A stretch of 64,000 nucleotides of DNA from Janthinobacterium sp051380735. GTDB lineage: Bacteria; Pseudomonadota; Gammaproteobacteria; Burkholderiales; Burkholderiaceae_D. The stretch covers positions 139,490 to 203,489 of the forward strand of contig NZ_JBNYXQ010000009.1 in NCBI RefSeq assembly GCF_051380735.1. Direction: 5' to 3'. Both the position numbers and the translations under genes were made by a program. This document shows positions 1 to 8,221 of this stretch, piece by piece; position 1 is the first letter of the stretch; each line of letters begins with the position of its first letter. The notes beneath the pieces were generated by a model that was not told the DNA's origin, searched no databases, and worked only from the letters and a program-made list of their open reading frames with translations.

Positions 1-720
1 GACCTGGCCTTGCCTTCGTTTGATCAGGTCGCCACGCTGGGCGTCGACCTGGCGCGCGCCCAGCCGGTCGGTTTGTGGCAGGGGCGCTATTGCCAGGCGG
101 TCTGGGTCGACGACGAAGCCTTGCCAGACGCCAGCCTGGAATGGCGTGGCCTGCGCAGCCTGTTCAATGTGCTTGACGATGATTTTGTCGGCCTGGCCAG
201 TCGCGCCGTGCAACTGGCCGAATGGGCGCGCACGCACCGCTATTGCGGCGTCTGCGCCACGCCCATGGTGCGCCTGCCGGGCGAGCGCTGCTTCAAATGC
301 ATGGGCTGCGGCATGATGGCCTATCCACGCATTTCACCGGCGATGATGGTGCTGATACGCAAGGGTGACCAGGTGCTGCTGGCGATGCACAAGCATTCGC
401 CGTCACAGCGCTACAGCCCGCTGGCCGGCTTCCTGGAAGCGGGTGAGTCGGTGGAAGAAGCCGTGCACCGCGAAGTGATGGAAGAGGTCGGCCTGAGGGT
501 GCACAACCTGAAGTATTTCATGAGCCAGTCGTGGCCGTTTCCCCATTCGCTGATGCTGGCCTTTACGGCTGACTACCTCGACGGCGAGATCCGCCTGGAC
601 GACAACGAGATCGCCGAAGCGCGCTGGTTCGGCCCTGGCGACGTGTGGCCGGAAGCAACGTCGAGCGTCTCGATCTCGGCGCTGCTGGTACAGGCGCATC
701 GGCCTTTGCAGCCGGCGTAA
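1..720 (+). CDS. nudC: NAD(+)/NADH diphosphatase NudC (5' end outside window)
   Basis: This is a Nudix hydrolase of the NudC type, which splits NAD(H) into NMN(H) and AMP and in other bacteria also removes NAD caps from RNA. The reading frame is open to base 1, so the N-terminus lies outside the window; about 239 codons are visible against about 257 in E. coli. A zinc ribbon is visible as CGVC and CFKCMGC. It is followed by a complete Nudix box running from GFLEAGE to REVMEEVGL. After it comes SQSWPFPHS, a close match to the SQPWPFPxS signature that separates NudC from other Nudix enzymes. folE follows on the same strand after 74 bases. The family call is secure; the true start cannot be seen. 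Confidence 0.93.
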   Translation, partial: DLALPSFDQVATLGVDLARAQPVGLWQGRYCQAVWVDDEALPDASLEWRGLRSLFNVLDDDFVGLASRAVQLAEWARTHRYCGVCATPMVRLPGERCFKCMGCGMMAYPRISPAMMVLIRKGDQVLLAMHKHSPSQRYSPLAGFLEAGESVEEAVHREVMEEVGLRVHNLKYFMSQSWPFPHSLMLAFTADYLDGEIRLDDNEIAEARWFGPGDVWPEATSSVSISALLVQAHRPLQPA

Positions 721-794
721 AACCGGGCCGGTCGAGGCAGCCATGCGACTTTTCTATATACTGTCGGCAATTGAAAATTTGAGGAAGTATCGGC

Positions 795-1361
795 ATGGCA
801 CACGAAGAATTTACCGAAGACGACTGGCGCCGCATGATTGCCAGCATAGGCGAGGATCCGCAGCGGCCCGGTTTGCTGGAAACCCCGGCGCGCGTGACGA
901 AGGCGTGGAAACACTGGACCTCGGGCTATGGCCAGGACCCGGTCGAATTGCTGAAAGCGTTTGAAGATGGTGCGGAACAATACAACGAGCTGATCGTCGT
1001 GCGCGGCATTCCCGTCTACAGCCATTGCGAACACCACCTGGCGCCATTCTTCGGCAAGGCCACCATCGGCTACGTGCCGAACGGCAAAATCGTCGGCCTG
1101 TCGAAACTGACGCGCCTGGTCGATTGCTTCTCGAAACGCCTGCAGGTGCAGGAACGCATGACGATGCAGATCGCCAATGCATTGATGGAAGTGCTGGAAC
1201 CAAAAGCTGTCGGCGTGGTCGTGCGTTGCCGCCATTTGTGCATGGAAAGCCGCGGCATACGCACGCCCGGCGAAGAGACAATTACTTCGGCCATGCTGGG
1301 CGAGTTGCAGCCTAACCTGGCAATGCGCACCGAGTTCCTGGCACTGGCGCGCGAAAGTTGA
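795..1361 (+). CDS. folE: GTP cyclohydrolase I
   Basis: FolE converts GTP to 7,8-dihydroneopterin triphosphate, the first step of tetrahydrofolate synthesis, as a cytosolic homodecamer. The 188-residue protein is close to the short bacterial family length. Zinc ligands are visible as Cys78 and His81 in SHCEHHLAPF and Cys149 in RCRHLCMESRG, matching Cys110, His113 and Cys181 of the E. coli enzyme. It is therefore the classical zinc type I enzyme, not FolE2. The ATG is preceded by GAGGAAGT about 7 bases upstream, which supports this start. The gene stands alone, with a terminator hairpin downstream at 1465-1486. Confidence 0.96.
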   Translation: MAHEEFTEDDWRRMIASIGEDPQRPGLLETPARVTKAWKHWTSGYGQDPVELLKAFEDGAEQYNELIVVRGIPVYSHCEHHLAPFFGKATIGYVPNGKIVGLSKLTRLVDCFSKRLQVQERMTMQIANALMEVLEPKAVGVVVRCRHLCMESRGIRTPGEETITSAMLGELQPNLAMRTEFLALARES

Positions 1362-1370
1362 TTTCACAGC

Positions 1371-1390
1371 AAAAAGCCTTGCGATAAGGC
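1371..1390 (-). terminator. Short terminator-like hairpin, minus strand
   Basis: Read on the minus strand this is GCCTT-ATCGC-AAGGC followed by five T. It lies downstream of the minus-strand gene 1499-1864 and could end its transcript. The stem is only 5 bp, so the call is tentative. Confidence 0.4.
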
Positions 1391-1464
1391 GGGCCGGAGA
1401 CGCGAGCTTGGCCCGGTTAGCCTGTGCGCGCGACTTGGGCATTAATCCGTTTTGCAGCTGTACT

Positions 1465-1486
1465 GGCGGCGCGATGCCGCCTTTTT
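1465..1486 (+). terminator. Rho-independent terminator after folE
   Basis: A perfect 6-bp stem GGCGGC/GCCGCC with loop GCGAT is followed directly by TTTTT on the plus strand, about 100 bases after the folE stop codon and before the convergent gene. Confidence 0.7.
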
Positions 1487-1498
1487 CACGTCTGGTGA

Positions 1499-1864
1499 TT
1501 AATAGCGGTATTCGCTGACCAGGTGTTTCGTGAAGTTGTACTTGCTGCCGCCGTCAAGCAAATCGATCAGGCGTTTCGGTGTCGAGGCGGACATGAAGGC
1601 GTCAGCGGCGCCGTCGGTGCTGCGGAACTTCATGCCGGGGCTGAGGATCTGGCCGGCGCCGATTTTCAGGTGCTGGAAGCTTTTGGTCTTCTCGTTGTTG
1701 AGGATGAAATGCAGTTCCTGCTTGAAGGTCAGGAATGGAATCTTCAGCCACCAGCCTTCGTCCGTGCCATAGTTGGTGACGCTGGCAAAATGCGTGTTCT
1801 TGTCCGTCAGGGAAGGTTTGCCCAGGCGGTCGTTGATGCGTTTCATGGCTTCGTTCTTGGTCAT
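1499..1864 (-). CDS. Uncharacterised 121-residue protein
   Basis: I do not recognise the family. The product is a soluble, basic protein with no signal peptide, no membrane segment and no cysteines. It starts MTKNEAMKRINDRLG and ends in KHLVSEYRY. The purine-rich AAAGAAAGAAA upstream of the ATG is a plausible ribosome site. It is a monocistronic minus-strand gene facing folE; the 274 bases on its other side hold the divergent chemoreceptor promoter. Base composition is a little poorer in GC than its neighbours. Codon use and the ribosome site argue for a real gene; no function can be given. Confidence 0.7.
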   Translation of the reverse strand: MTKNEAMKRINDRLGKPSLTDKNTHFASVTNYGTDEGWWLKIPFLTFKQELHFILNNEKTKSFQHLKIGAGQILSPGMKFRSTDGAADAFMSASTPKRLIDLLDGGSKYNFTKHLVSEYRY

Positions 1865-2138
1865 GCATTTCTTTCTTTAACATCGTTTCGTCAGCAGCGT
1901 TGCAGACGCGCATTCTGCCATAGTTTTCTTTCCCTCCATACTGCCAGCGAGCCTGGTACGCATTAACAACACAGGCATGGAAACATTGCTATAGAGCATT
2001 GTAAATGTCAGTAATTCAAGCGTATGCTGAGAACAGCTGCAAGGTGCCGCCCAGCGTTCCGGCGCTGCATGGGCGCGCCCTGCCATAAAAGCGCAACGGC
2101 GCATTCCGTTGCAAAAAAAATCAAAGCTGGAGGCTCGC

Positions 2139-3776
2139 ATGAATACCCTGTCGTTCAAACAAAAGCTGTGGATCCCCCTTGTCTGCAGCCTGCTGTGCAT
2201 TGCCATCATTTTCGTCTACAACGCCTTCGAAGTACGCAAGATTCGCATTGAAGAGCGCAGCGCAGACATTACCAACGCGGCCGACCTGGGCCTCGGCGCC
2301 GTCAAGATGTTCGGCGAGCTGGCCGTCAGCGGTGCTTTGACCACCGCAGAAGCGCAAAAGCAGGCTTTGGCTGTCATCAGGAGCATGCGCTTCGGCGAGA
2401 CCGGTTACCTGGCCGTCATCAATTCCGATGCGGTAGTGGTGATGAACCCGGCCGCGCCGCAAACGAATGGCAAGAACATGTCCGACTTCAAGGACGCTGA
2501 TGGCACCTATCTGTACCGCGACATCGTCAACGTCGGCAAGAGCGACACCGGCAAGGGTTTCGTGCGCTATCAATTTCCCCGCCCCGGCCAGAAAACCCCC
2601 GAACCCAAGCTCAGCCGCGTCGCTGCCTACAAACCATGGAACTGGAACATCGTCGTCGGCGTCTATATGGACGATATCGATGCAGCCTTCCGGCAAACCC
2701 TGCTGATGTCGCTGGGCCTGCTGGTACTGGTCTGCGTCGGCCTGGGCGGCGTGGTGATGATGATCAACCGCAGCCTGCGCCGTGCGCTTGGCGGCGATCC
2801 GGAATATGCGGCCGAGGTGGCGGCAAAAATCGCCGGCAATGACCTGAGCGTCGACGTGCGTACCCACGCCAAAGACCGCCACAGCGTGCTGTACGCCATG
2901 AAAACCATGCAGGCCAACCTGGCGTCCGCCATCAGCGAAATCCGCCTGAGCGCCGACACCATCGCCACCGCCTCGAGCGAGATTGCAAGCGGCAATATGG
3001 ACCTGTCGGCGCGTACCGAAATGCAGGCCAGCTCGCTGGAAGAAACTGCTGCTTCAATGGAAGAACTGACCTCGACCGTGACGCAAAACGCGGGCAATGC
3101 GGTGCAGGCCAACGAGCTGGCCCAGACCGCGTCAAATGTGGCGCGCCAGGGCGGCGCCGTGGTGGCGCAGGTGGTTGCCACCATGGACACCATCAATGCC
3201 TCGTCGCGCAAGATTGTCGACATTATCGGCGTGATCGACGGCATTGCTTTCCAGACCAATATCCTGGCGCTCAATGCGGCCGTGGAAGCGGCCCGCGCTG
3301 GCGAGCAGGGCCGCGGCTTTGCGGTGGTGGCCTCGGAAGTACGCAACCTGGCGCAGCGCTCGGCGGCAGCCGCCAAGGAGATCAAGGCCCTGATCGGCGC
3401 CTCGGTCGACAGCATCGCCGCCGGCAGCACGCTGGTGGCGCAGGCGGGCACGACGATGGATCAGGTGGTGGCCAGCGTCTCGCGCGTAACCGACATCATG
3501 GCCGACATCACGGCCGCCTCGCACGAGCAAAGCACCGGCATCGGCCATGTGAACCAGGCAATTACGGAGATGGATTCTGTTACGCAACAAAATGCAGCCC
3601 TGGTCGAACAGGCGGCGGCTGCGGCCGGCAGCATGCAGGACCAGGCGGCCGTGCTGGCGCAGCTGGTGTCGCGTTTCAAGTTGTCACAACATGAAGCCGG
3701 CACGCCGCGGCAGGCAGCATCCCGGCCTGCCGCGCGTGCCGTCCAGGCGCCGCAGCGCAAGCTGGCGCGGGTGTAG
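2139..3776 (+). CDS. Methyl-accepting chemotaxis protein, single-Cache sensor
   Basis: This is a transmembrane chemoreceptor that passes ligand signals to CheA/CheW. The start is taken at 2139 because CTGGAGG lies just upstream; an in-frame TTG at 2109 would add ten poorly supported residues. The order is a short cytoplasmic tail, TM1 (about 12-30), a periplasmic region of about 150 residues resembling sCache_2 (GETGYLAVINSD, then YKPWNWNIVVGVY), TM2 (about 190-212), HAMP, and the MA signalling domain. The highly conserved hairpin tip reads EAARAGEQGRGFAVVASEV. The C-terminus ends QRKLARV and lacks the WEEF pentapeptide seen on the other two receptors here. The ligand is unknown; sCache_2 receptors often bind small organic acids. 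Confidence 0.92.
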   Translation: MNTLSFKQKLWIPLVCSLLCIAIIFVYNAFEVRKIRIEERSADITNAADLGLGAVKMFGELAVSGALTTAEAQKQALAVIRSMRFGETGYLAVINSDAVVVMNPAAPQTNGKNMSDFKDADGTYLYRDIVNVGKSDTGKGFVRYQFPRPGQKTPEPKLSRVAAYKPWNWNIVVGVYMDDIDAAFRQTLLMSLGLLVLVCVGLGGVVMMINRSLRRALGGDPEYAAEVAAKIAGNDLSVDVRTHAKDRHSVLYAMKTMQANLASAISEIRLSADTIATASSEIASGNMDLSARTEMQASSLEETAASMEELTSTVTQNAGNAVQANELAQTASNVARQGGAVVAQVVATMDTINASSRKIVDIIGVIDGIAFQTNILALNAAVEAARAGEQGRGFAVVASEVRNLAQRSAAAAKEIKALIGASVDSIAAGSTLVAQAGTTMDQVVASVSRVTDIMADITAASHEQSTGIGHVNQAITEMDSVTQQNAALVEQAAAAAGSMQDQAAVLAQLVSRFKLSQHEAGTPRQAASRPAARAVQAPQRKLARV

Positions 3777-4205
3777 TTACCGGGCCGACGCCGCAGCCTG
3801 TGGCGCTGCCACAAACGTCAGCTGGTCATCGACGACCTCGAATTTGCCGACCGGCTGGCCCAGGTCGGCTTTCGGATCATTTTCCATTTCCACCAGGCTG
3901 TTGCAGGTATTCGTTTCCGCCTGCCACAGCTGGTCGCCCATGCGCACATTCCACACGCCATCGCCGGCCGAAAACAATTCGACCGTGACCTCGTCGGCTG
4001 GCGTGTCTAGCGACAGGGTATGCAGGCGCTGGCATTGCGGCAAGTTGGTCGCCATCAGTTGCACTTCCACCGTGTCTTGCCAGAAATAGTTTTGCTGGCG
4101 GCGCACCGTCAGCGAATGCTCCTGGCCGTCCACCATGAAGATGGCGAAATCTTTGACACAGCCCGACAGCAGCAGGCATAGCGTGACGATCAGGAGTTTG
4201 CGCAT
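3777..4205 (-). CDS. Small predicted lipoprotein
   Basis: The 142-residue product begins MRKLLIVTLCLLLSGC, a lipoprotein signal peptide with lipobox LSGC and acylated Cys16. The mature part has two further cysteines (PQCQRL and TNTCNSL) that may form a disulfide, which fits an envelope location. No family is recognised. Its stop codon abuts that of the convergent chemoreceptor with no base between them. It stands alone on its strand, with yfcG divergent. Confidence 0.75.
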   Translation of the reverse strand: MRKLLIVTLCLLLSGCVKDFAIFMVDGQEHSLTVRRQQNYFWQDTVEVQLMATNLPQCQRLHTLSLDTPADEVTVELFSAGDGVWNVRMGDQLWQAETNTCNSLVEMENDPKADLGQPVGKFEVVDDQLTFVAAPQAAASAR

Positions 4206-4314
4206 GGTCGGCTTTCGGTGAGGGTTGTTTTCCGCTTACGTGGCATTATATCCATGCATACCGTTGCGGCGCGACAATATCGGCGCCCGCGCCACCCTGA
4301 CCTGAAAGACCATC

Positions 4315-5013
4315 ATGATCGATCTGTACTATTGGACCACGCCCAACGGGCACAAGATAACCATGTTCCTGGAAGAAGCAGGCATCCCCTACAAGATTAT
4401 TCCCGTGCATATCGGCAAGGGTGAGCAATTCACGCCCGAGTTCCTGGCCATCGCGCCGAACAACCGCATTCCCGCCATCGTCGACCAGGCGCCGGCAGAT
4501 GGCGGCGCACCATTGCCGCTGTTCGAATCGGGCGCCATTTTGCAGTATCTGGCCGAGAAAAGCGGTCAATTCCTGCCAGCTGACGCGCGCGGCCGGGCCG
4601 AGGTGATGCAATGGCTGTTCTGGCAAATGGGTGGCCTGGGGCCGATGGCCGGCCAGAACCACCATTTCGTGCAATATGCACCCGAACCGATCGAGTACGC
4701 GATCAATCGCTACGTCAACGAAACGAATCGCCTGTATGGCGTGCTGAACAAGCGCCTGGCCGACCGCGCCTATGTTGCCGGCGACAGCTACACGATCGCC
4801 GACATGGCGATCTACCCGTGGATCGTGCCGCACCAGCGCCAGCGCCAGGATCTTGCCGATTTCCCGCACCTGGCGCGCTGGTTTGCCGATATCGCCGCCC
4901 GTCCGGCCACCGTGCGCGCCTACGCCCGCGCGGCCGAGATCAACGTGCAGCCGACCGTCAGCGGCGACGCCAAAAGCGTGCTGTTCGGGCAGACCGCCAA
5001 GTCCCTGGGCTGA
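4315..5013 (+). CDS. yfcG: Disulfide-bond oxidoreductase, YfcG-type glutathione S-transferase
   Basis: This is a Nu-class GST-fold protein. E. coli YfcG binds glutathione disulfide and shows strong disulfide-bond reductase activity but little classical transferase activity. The 232 residues align well along the family: the thioredoxin-like N-domain carries TTPNGHKITMFLEEAG and the cis-proline region NNRIPAIVD, then ADGG and LFESGAILQYLAEKSG. The helical C-domain has QWLFWQMGGLGPMAGQNHHF, which is very characteristic. The stop codon abuts that of hiuH, which runs the other way. It is probably monocistronic. Confidence 0.9.
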   Translation: MIDLYYWTTPNGHKITMFLEEAGIPYKIIPVHIGKGEQFTPEFLAIAPNNRIPAIVDQAPADGGAPLPLFESGAILQYLAEKSGQFLPADARGRAEVMQWLFWQMGGLGPMAGQNHHFVQYAPEPIEYAINRYVNETNRLYGVLNKRLADRAYVAGDSYTIADMAIYPWIVPHQRQRQDLADFPHLARWFADIAARPATVRAYARAAEINVQPTVSGDAKSVLFGQTAKSLG

Positions 5014-5421
5014 TCAGTTGCCACGGTAAGTCGAGAAGCCGAAAGGGCTGAGCAGCAGCGGAATATGGTAGTGCTGATCGGTCTTTTCGACGTGGAATTG
5101 CACCGGGATTTCCGGAAAAAACGTCTCCTGTTTCAGCCGTGCATAGTGCTCGCCCGTCTTGAACACGATACGGTAGTCGCCCCGCTCGATGGTTTTATCA
5201 AGCGGATACATTTTCGCGACGCGCCCCTGCGCATCGGTCACGCCGCTGGCCAGCTGGCGCCAGTCATTGCCGGTTTTTTGTTCCAGTGTCACCGTCACGC
5301 CGGCGGTTGGCGTGCCGGTTTGCAGGTCGAGAATATGCACGCTGAGCGGATTGGCGGCCAGCGCGGTGCTGGAGATAGCGGCGATGGCCAGTGCGAGTGT
5401 CAGTGGGATCAGTCGTTTCAT
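5014..5421 (-). CDS. hiuH: Periplasmic 5-hydroxyisourate hydrolase
   Basis: HiuH hydrolyses 5-hydroxyisourate, the product of urate oxidation, to OHCU. The start is set at 5421, where AAGGA lies upstream and a good signal peptide begins (MKRLIPLTLALA ... STALAA), so the enzyme should be periplasmic. Transthyretin-family motifs are visible: LSVHILDLQTGTP near the mature N-terminus, GDYRIVFKTGEHYA in the middle and the C-terminal STYRGN. The family normally ends YRGS, so the last residue is a small departure. It lies 17 bases downstream of the HbpS-like gene on the same strand, so the two probably share a transcript. An HprR-like response regulator is divergent to the pair. Confidence 0.92.
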   Translation of the reverse strand: MKRLIPLTLALAIAAISSTALAANPLSVHILDLQTGTPTAGVTVTLEQKTGNDWRQLASGVTDAQGRVAKMYPLDKTIERGDYRIVFKTGEHYARLKQETFFPEIPVQFHVEKTDQHYHIPLLLSPFGFSTYRGN

Positions 5422-5438
5422 GGTATTTCCTTTATAAA

Positions 5439-5930
5439 TTAGATGGCAGGATCGAGTTCGGGCATGGCGGCAATCGCTGCCTGCGCGCACGCGCGGTCTT
5501 GCAGGGCGCCGCCGCCAGCGGCCACGCCGATGGCGCCAACAATCTGCCCCTTGGCAGCCAGGGGCAGGCCGCCGCCCAGCAGCAACAGTTCCGGCAAGGT
5601 GGTCAGGTTGGCGGCGTCGGGGTTGCTGCGTGCATTGCTGGCCAGCAGCTGCGTATCGGTTTTGGTCGACAGGGCGGTGTAGGCCTTGCGCCGGCTCGCT
5701 TCCGTGTTGTGCGGCCCCACGCCATCGGCGCGCTGCACGCTGACGGTATTGCCGCCACGGTCGAGCACGGTCACAACAATCTGCTTGCCCTTCGCCTGGC
5801 AGGCGGCCAGGGCAGCCGTGCTCAGTTGCTGCGCGCTGGCAAGCGTGATGTCGCTGACGGTTTGCAGTTGCGCCTGCGCCGGGCCGTTCAACAGGCCCAG
5901 CAGGCCGGCGGCAACAATCAAGTGTTTCAT
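5439..5930 (-). CDS. Exported HbpS/GlcG-family (DUF336) protein
   Basis: This is a 163-residue secreted protein of the GlcG/HbpS family, some members of which bind haem and help sense redox stress. The start at 5930 is chosen because GGAGCAC lies just upstream and the signal peptide MKHLIVAAGLLGLLNG...AQA begins there; an upstream extension would spoil the signal. The family core is visible as VVTVLDRGGNTVSVQRADG, the helix RRKAYTALS and the glycine-rich GGGLPLAAKGQIVGAIGVAG-like segment. It is the first gene of a two-gene unit with hiuH and is divergent to a metal/redox two-component system, which suggests a periplasmic oxidative-stress role (inference). Confidence 0.85.
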   Translation of the reverse strand: MKHLIVAAGLLGLLNGPAQAQLQTVSDITLASAQQLSTAALAACQAKGKQIVVTVLDRGGNTVSVQRADGVGPHNTEASRRKAYTALSTKTDTQLLASNARSNPDAANLTTLPELLLLGGGLPLAAKGQIVGAIGVAAGGGALQDRACAQAAIAAMPELDPAI

Positions 5931-5997
5931 GTGGTGCTCCATGTCAAAAGATGGCGCCAGTATGGCCAGCGCCGCCCTACGCGAAGATGATGACCGC

Positions 5998-6013
5998 ATG
6001 ACATTTTTATCAT
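5998..6013. promoter_or_regulatory. Candidate operator between hbpS-hiuH and the two-component genes
   Basis: The imperfect inverted repeat ATGACA-TTTT-TATCAT (5 of 6 arm positions pair) lies in the 137-base gap between the divergent genes. Its TGACAT half-site resembles those bound by CusR/CopR-type regulators. This is a pattern match only. Confidence 0.35.
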
Positions 6014-6067
6014 CCGCAGCAGCTGCCGGCGGGCGTAAAATGGTCCATCCTACTGATGAAAGCGGCC

Positions 6068-6748
6068 ATGCGTATCCTGGTAATCGAAGACGAACCGAAG
6101 ACCGGCGACTACCTGTTGCGCGGCCTGGGCGAAGCGGGCTTTGTGGTCAGCCTGGCGCGCAATGGCCGCGACGGCCTGCAGATGGCCAGCGAAGGGGGCT
6201 ATGACCTGGTGGTGCTTGACGTGATGCTGCCCATCATGGACGGCTGGCAAGTGTTGCGTGCGCTGCGCCTGCAGGACGGCGGTGCCGACATACCAGTGAT
6301 TTTCCTCACCGCGCGCGACGAGGTGCAGGACCGCGTCAAGGGGCTGGAACTGGGCGCCGACGATTACCTGGTCAAACCGTTTGCGTTTGCCGAACTGGTG
6401 GCGCGCATCCGCACCCTGCTGCGGCGCGGCCCACCGCGTGAAGACGACGTGATCCGCATCGGCGACATGGAAATCGACGTCATGAAACGCAAGGTCAGCC
6501 GGCAAGGCCAGCGCATCACGCTGACAGCGAAAGAATTCGGTCTGTTGCACCTGCTGGCGCGGCGCCAGGGCGAAGTGCTGTCGCGCTCCATCATCGCCTC
6601 GCAAGTGTGGGACATCAATTTCGAGAGCGACACGAATGTGATCGACGCGGCCATCCGCCGCCTGCGCAGCAAGCTCGACGACCCGTTCGAACCCAAGCTG
6701 ATCCATACCCTGCGCGGCATGGGCTATGTCTGTGAGTTGCGCGGATGA
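6068..6748 (+). CDS. OmpR-family response regulator, heavy-metal/HprR type
   Basis: This DNA-binding response regulator pairs with the kinase that follows. The receiver domain holds IEDE near the start, the phosphorylated aspartate in VVLDVMLP (Asp51 counted from this start), and KPF after the switch threonine in FLTARDE. The winged-helix output domain ends RRLRSKLDDPF and THRGMGY-like TLRGMGYV. An ATG at 6056 would add four residues; 6068 fits the usual MRILVIEDE beginning. The stop overlaps the kinase start by 4 bases. Sequence places it with CusR/CopR/HprR. The neighbouring hiuH recalls the E. coli hprRS-hiuH locus, so H2O2 or copper is a likely signal (inference). Confidence 0.9.
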   Translation: MRILVIEDEPKTGDYLLRGLGEAGFVVSLARNGRDGLQMASEGGYDLVVLDVMLPIMDGWQVLRALRLQDGGADIPVIFLTARDEVQDRVKGLELGADDYLVKPFAFAELVARIRTLLRRGPPREDDVIRIGDMEIDVMKRKVSRQGQRITLTAKEFGLLHLLARRQGEVLSRSIIASQVWDINFESDTNVIDAAIRRLRSKLDDPFEPKLIHTLRGMGYVCELRG

Positions 6749-8148
6749 AACTTGCGGGGGCGAGTCATTCACTGACCTTGCGCGTCACGGCGGTGTTCGT
6801 GCTGATCGTCGCGCTGGTATCGGCCGGGCTGGGCGTCTATCTGTACCGCTCGTTCGTGGCCGAAATCGAACGGCGCGACGATATCCTGTTGCTGGGAAAA
6901 ATGCGGCAGATCCAGCAACTGCTGGGCAATGCCGGCACGCTGGACATTATCCGCGAGCGGCCGCAATATTTTCGCGACACCATGAGCGGCCAGGAAAATT
7001 CCCTGGTGCGCATCGTGCGCGACGACGGCACGCGCCTGATCGACGTCAATCCGCACGGCGAAACCTTGCCGCTGCCCGTGCCGGTGGCGGTCGACGCGCT
7101 GGTGACAGCCAGCGCGATCCACGGCTGGACCAGCCGCGACGGTTATCCGGCGCGCGTGGTGGCGGCCAGCGCGCGCATCGGCCAGCCGGCGCAGATGGCC
7201 GATATCACAGTGGCCCGCGTGTATGGCGACCGCAGCGCCATGTTCGCCGCCTACCGCTGGCAGATCGTTATTTCGGTGGCCGTCAGCGCGCTGGTGGCGG
7301 CGCTGTTGGCCAGCGCCATGCTGCTGCGCGGCCTGCGCCCCTTGCGCGCGATCGCCGCGCACGCGGCCCTGGTGCGCCCCGGCAAGCTGGAGCAGCAGCT
7401 CGACGCGCGCGGCGCGCCGACTGAACTGTTGCCCTTGATCCACGCCCTGAACGCCATGCTGGCGCGCCTGCAGGAAGGCTATGCGCGTCTGTCGCAGTTT
7501 TCGGCCGACCTGGCGCACGAATTTCGCACGCCGGTGACGAACCTGCTGGGGCAAAGCCAGGTGATGCTGGCCCGGCCGCGCAGCAGCGTGGAATATGAAC
7601 AGCTGGTGTCGTCCAACATGGAAGAGCTGGAACGGCTGTCGCGCATGATCGACAGCATGCTGTTCCTGGCGCGCGCCCAGCAAGATGAAATGGTACTGGT
7701 CAAGCAGGCCTTGCCGGTGCAGGACGAGTTCCTGCGCCTGGCCGATTTTTTCGAGGGCCTGGCCGAAGAGCGCGAGCTGGCGCTGGCCTGCCATGGCAGC
7801 GGTGTGGTAGCGGCCGAGCCGCAGTTGCTGCGCCGCGCGCTCGGCAATTTATTGTCGAACGCGATACGCTATGCGGCGCCCGGTTCTACCGTGGTGCTGC
7901 GTTCGCACGCTACCACGCAAGGGGTGGAACTGAGCGTTTGCAACCTGGGCCCGGCCATCCCCGCGCGCCACTTGCCGCACCTGTTCGACCGCTTCTACCG
8001 GGCCGACCCGGCTCGCAGCGATTCGGCCGCCTCCACCGGGCTGGGGCTGGCAATCGTGACGGCCATCATGCAGCTGCATGGCGGCAGCGCCAGCGTGGTG
8101 TCGGATGCGGCGGCCACCACGTTCACATTGCAATTTCCGCTTGCGTAA
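6745..8148 (+). CDS. Sensor histidine kinase, heavy-metal/HprS (CusS) type
   Basis: This is the membrane kinase partner of the preceding regulator, translationally coupled by an ATGA overlap. Over 467 residues it has TM1 (about 12-33), a periplasmic domain of about 135 residues, TM2 (about 172-195), HAMP, and a dimerisation domain with the phospho-acceptor His258 in DLAHEFRTPVTNLLG. The ATPase part has N (NLLSNAIRYA), F (LFDRFYRADPAR) and G2 (STGLGLAIV) boxes. The periplasmic part holds no Cys or Met cluster that would suggest direct copper binding. A palindromic repeat starts two bases after the stop codon. Confidence 0.9.
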   Translation: MKLAGASHSLTLRVTAVFVLIVALVSAGLGVYLYRSFVAEIERRDDILLLGKMRQIQQLLGNAGTLDIIRERPQYFRDTMSGQENSLVRIVRDDGTRLIDVNPHGETLPLPVPVAVDALVTASAIHGWTSRDGYPARVVAASARIGQPAQMADITVARVYGDRSAMFAAYRWQIVISVAVSALVAALLASAMLLRGLRPLRAIAAHAALVRPGKLEQQLDARGAPTELLPLIHALNAMLARLQEGYARLSQFSADLAHEFRTPVTNLLGQSQVMLARPRSSVEYEQLVSSNMEELERLSRMIDSMLFLARAQQDEMVLVKQALPVQDEFLRLADFFEGLAEERELALACHGSGVVAAEPQLLRRALGNLLSNAIRYAAPGSTVVLRSHATTQGVELSVCNLGPAIPARHLPHLFDRFYRADPARSDSAASTGLGLAIVTAIMQLHGGSASVVSDAAATTFTLQFPLA

Positions 8149-8150
8149 CC

Positions 8151-8216
8151 CCGGGGTCAGACCCTCAAGGCCGCTAACTCAGAGGCTTGTGCTAACGGTC
8201 GAGGGGGTCTGACCCC
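8151..8216. repeat. REP-like palindromic repeat, copy 1
   Basis: The arms GGGGTCAGACCCTC (8153-8166) and GAGGGGGTCTGACCCC (8201-8216) are inverted copies differing by a 2-base insertion, with a loop of about 34 bases. The element fills the convergent gap between the kinase and the helicase. The right arm runs into AGCCTTT, as does copy 2 at 31650. It may also act as a two-way terminator. Confidence 0.75.
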
Positions 8217-8221
8217 AGCCT

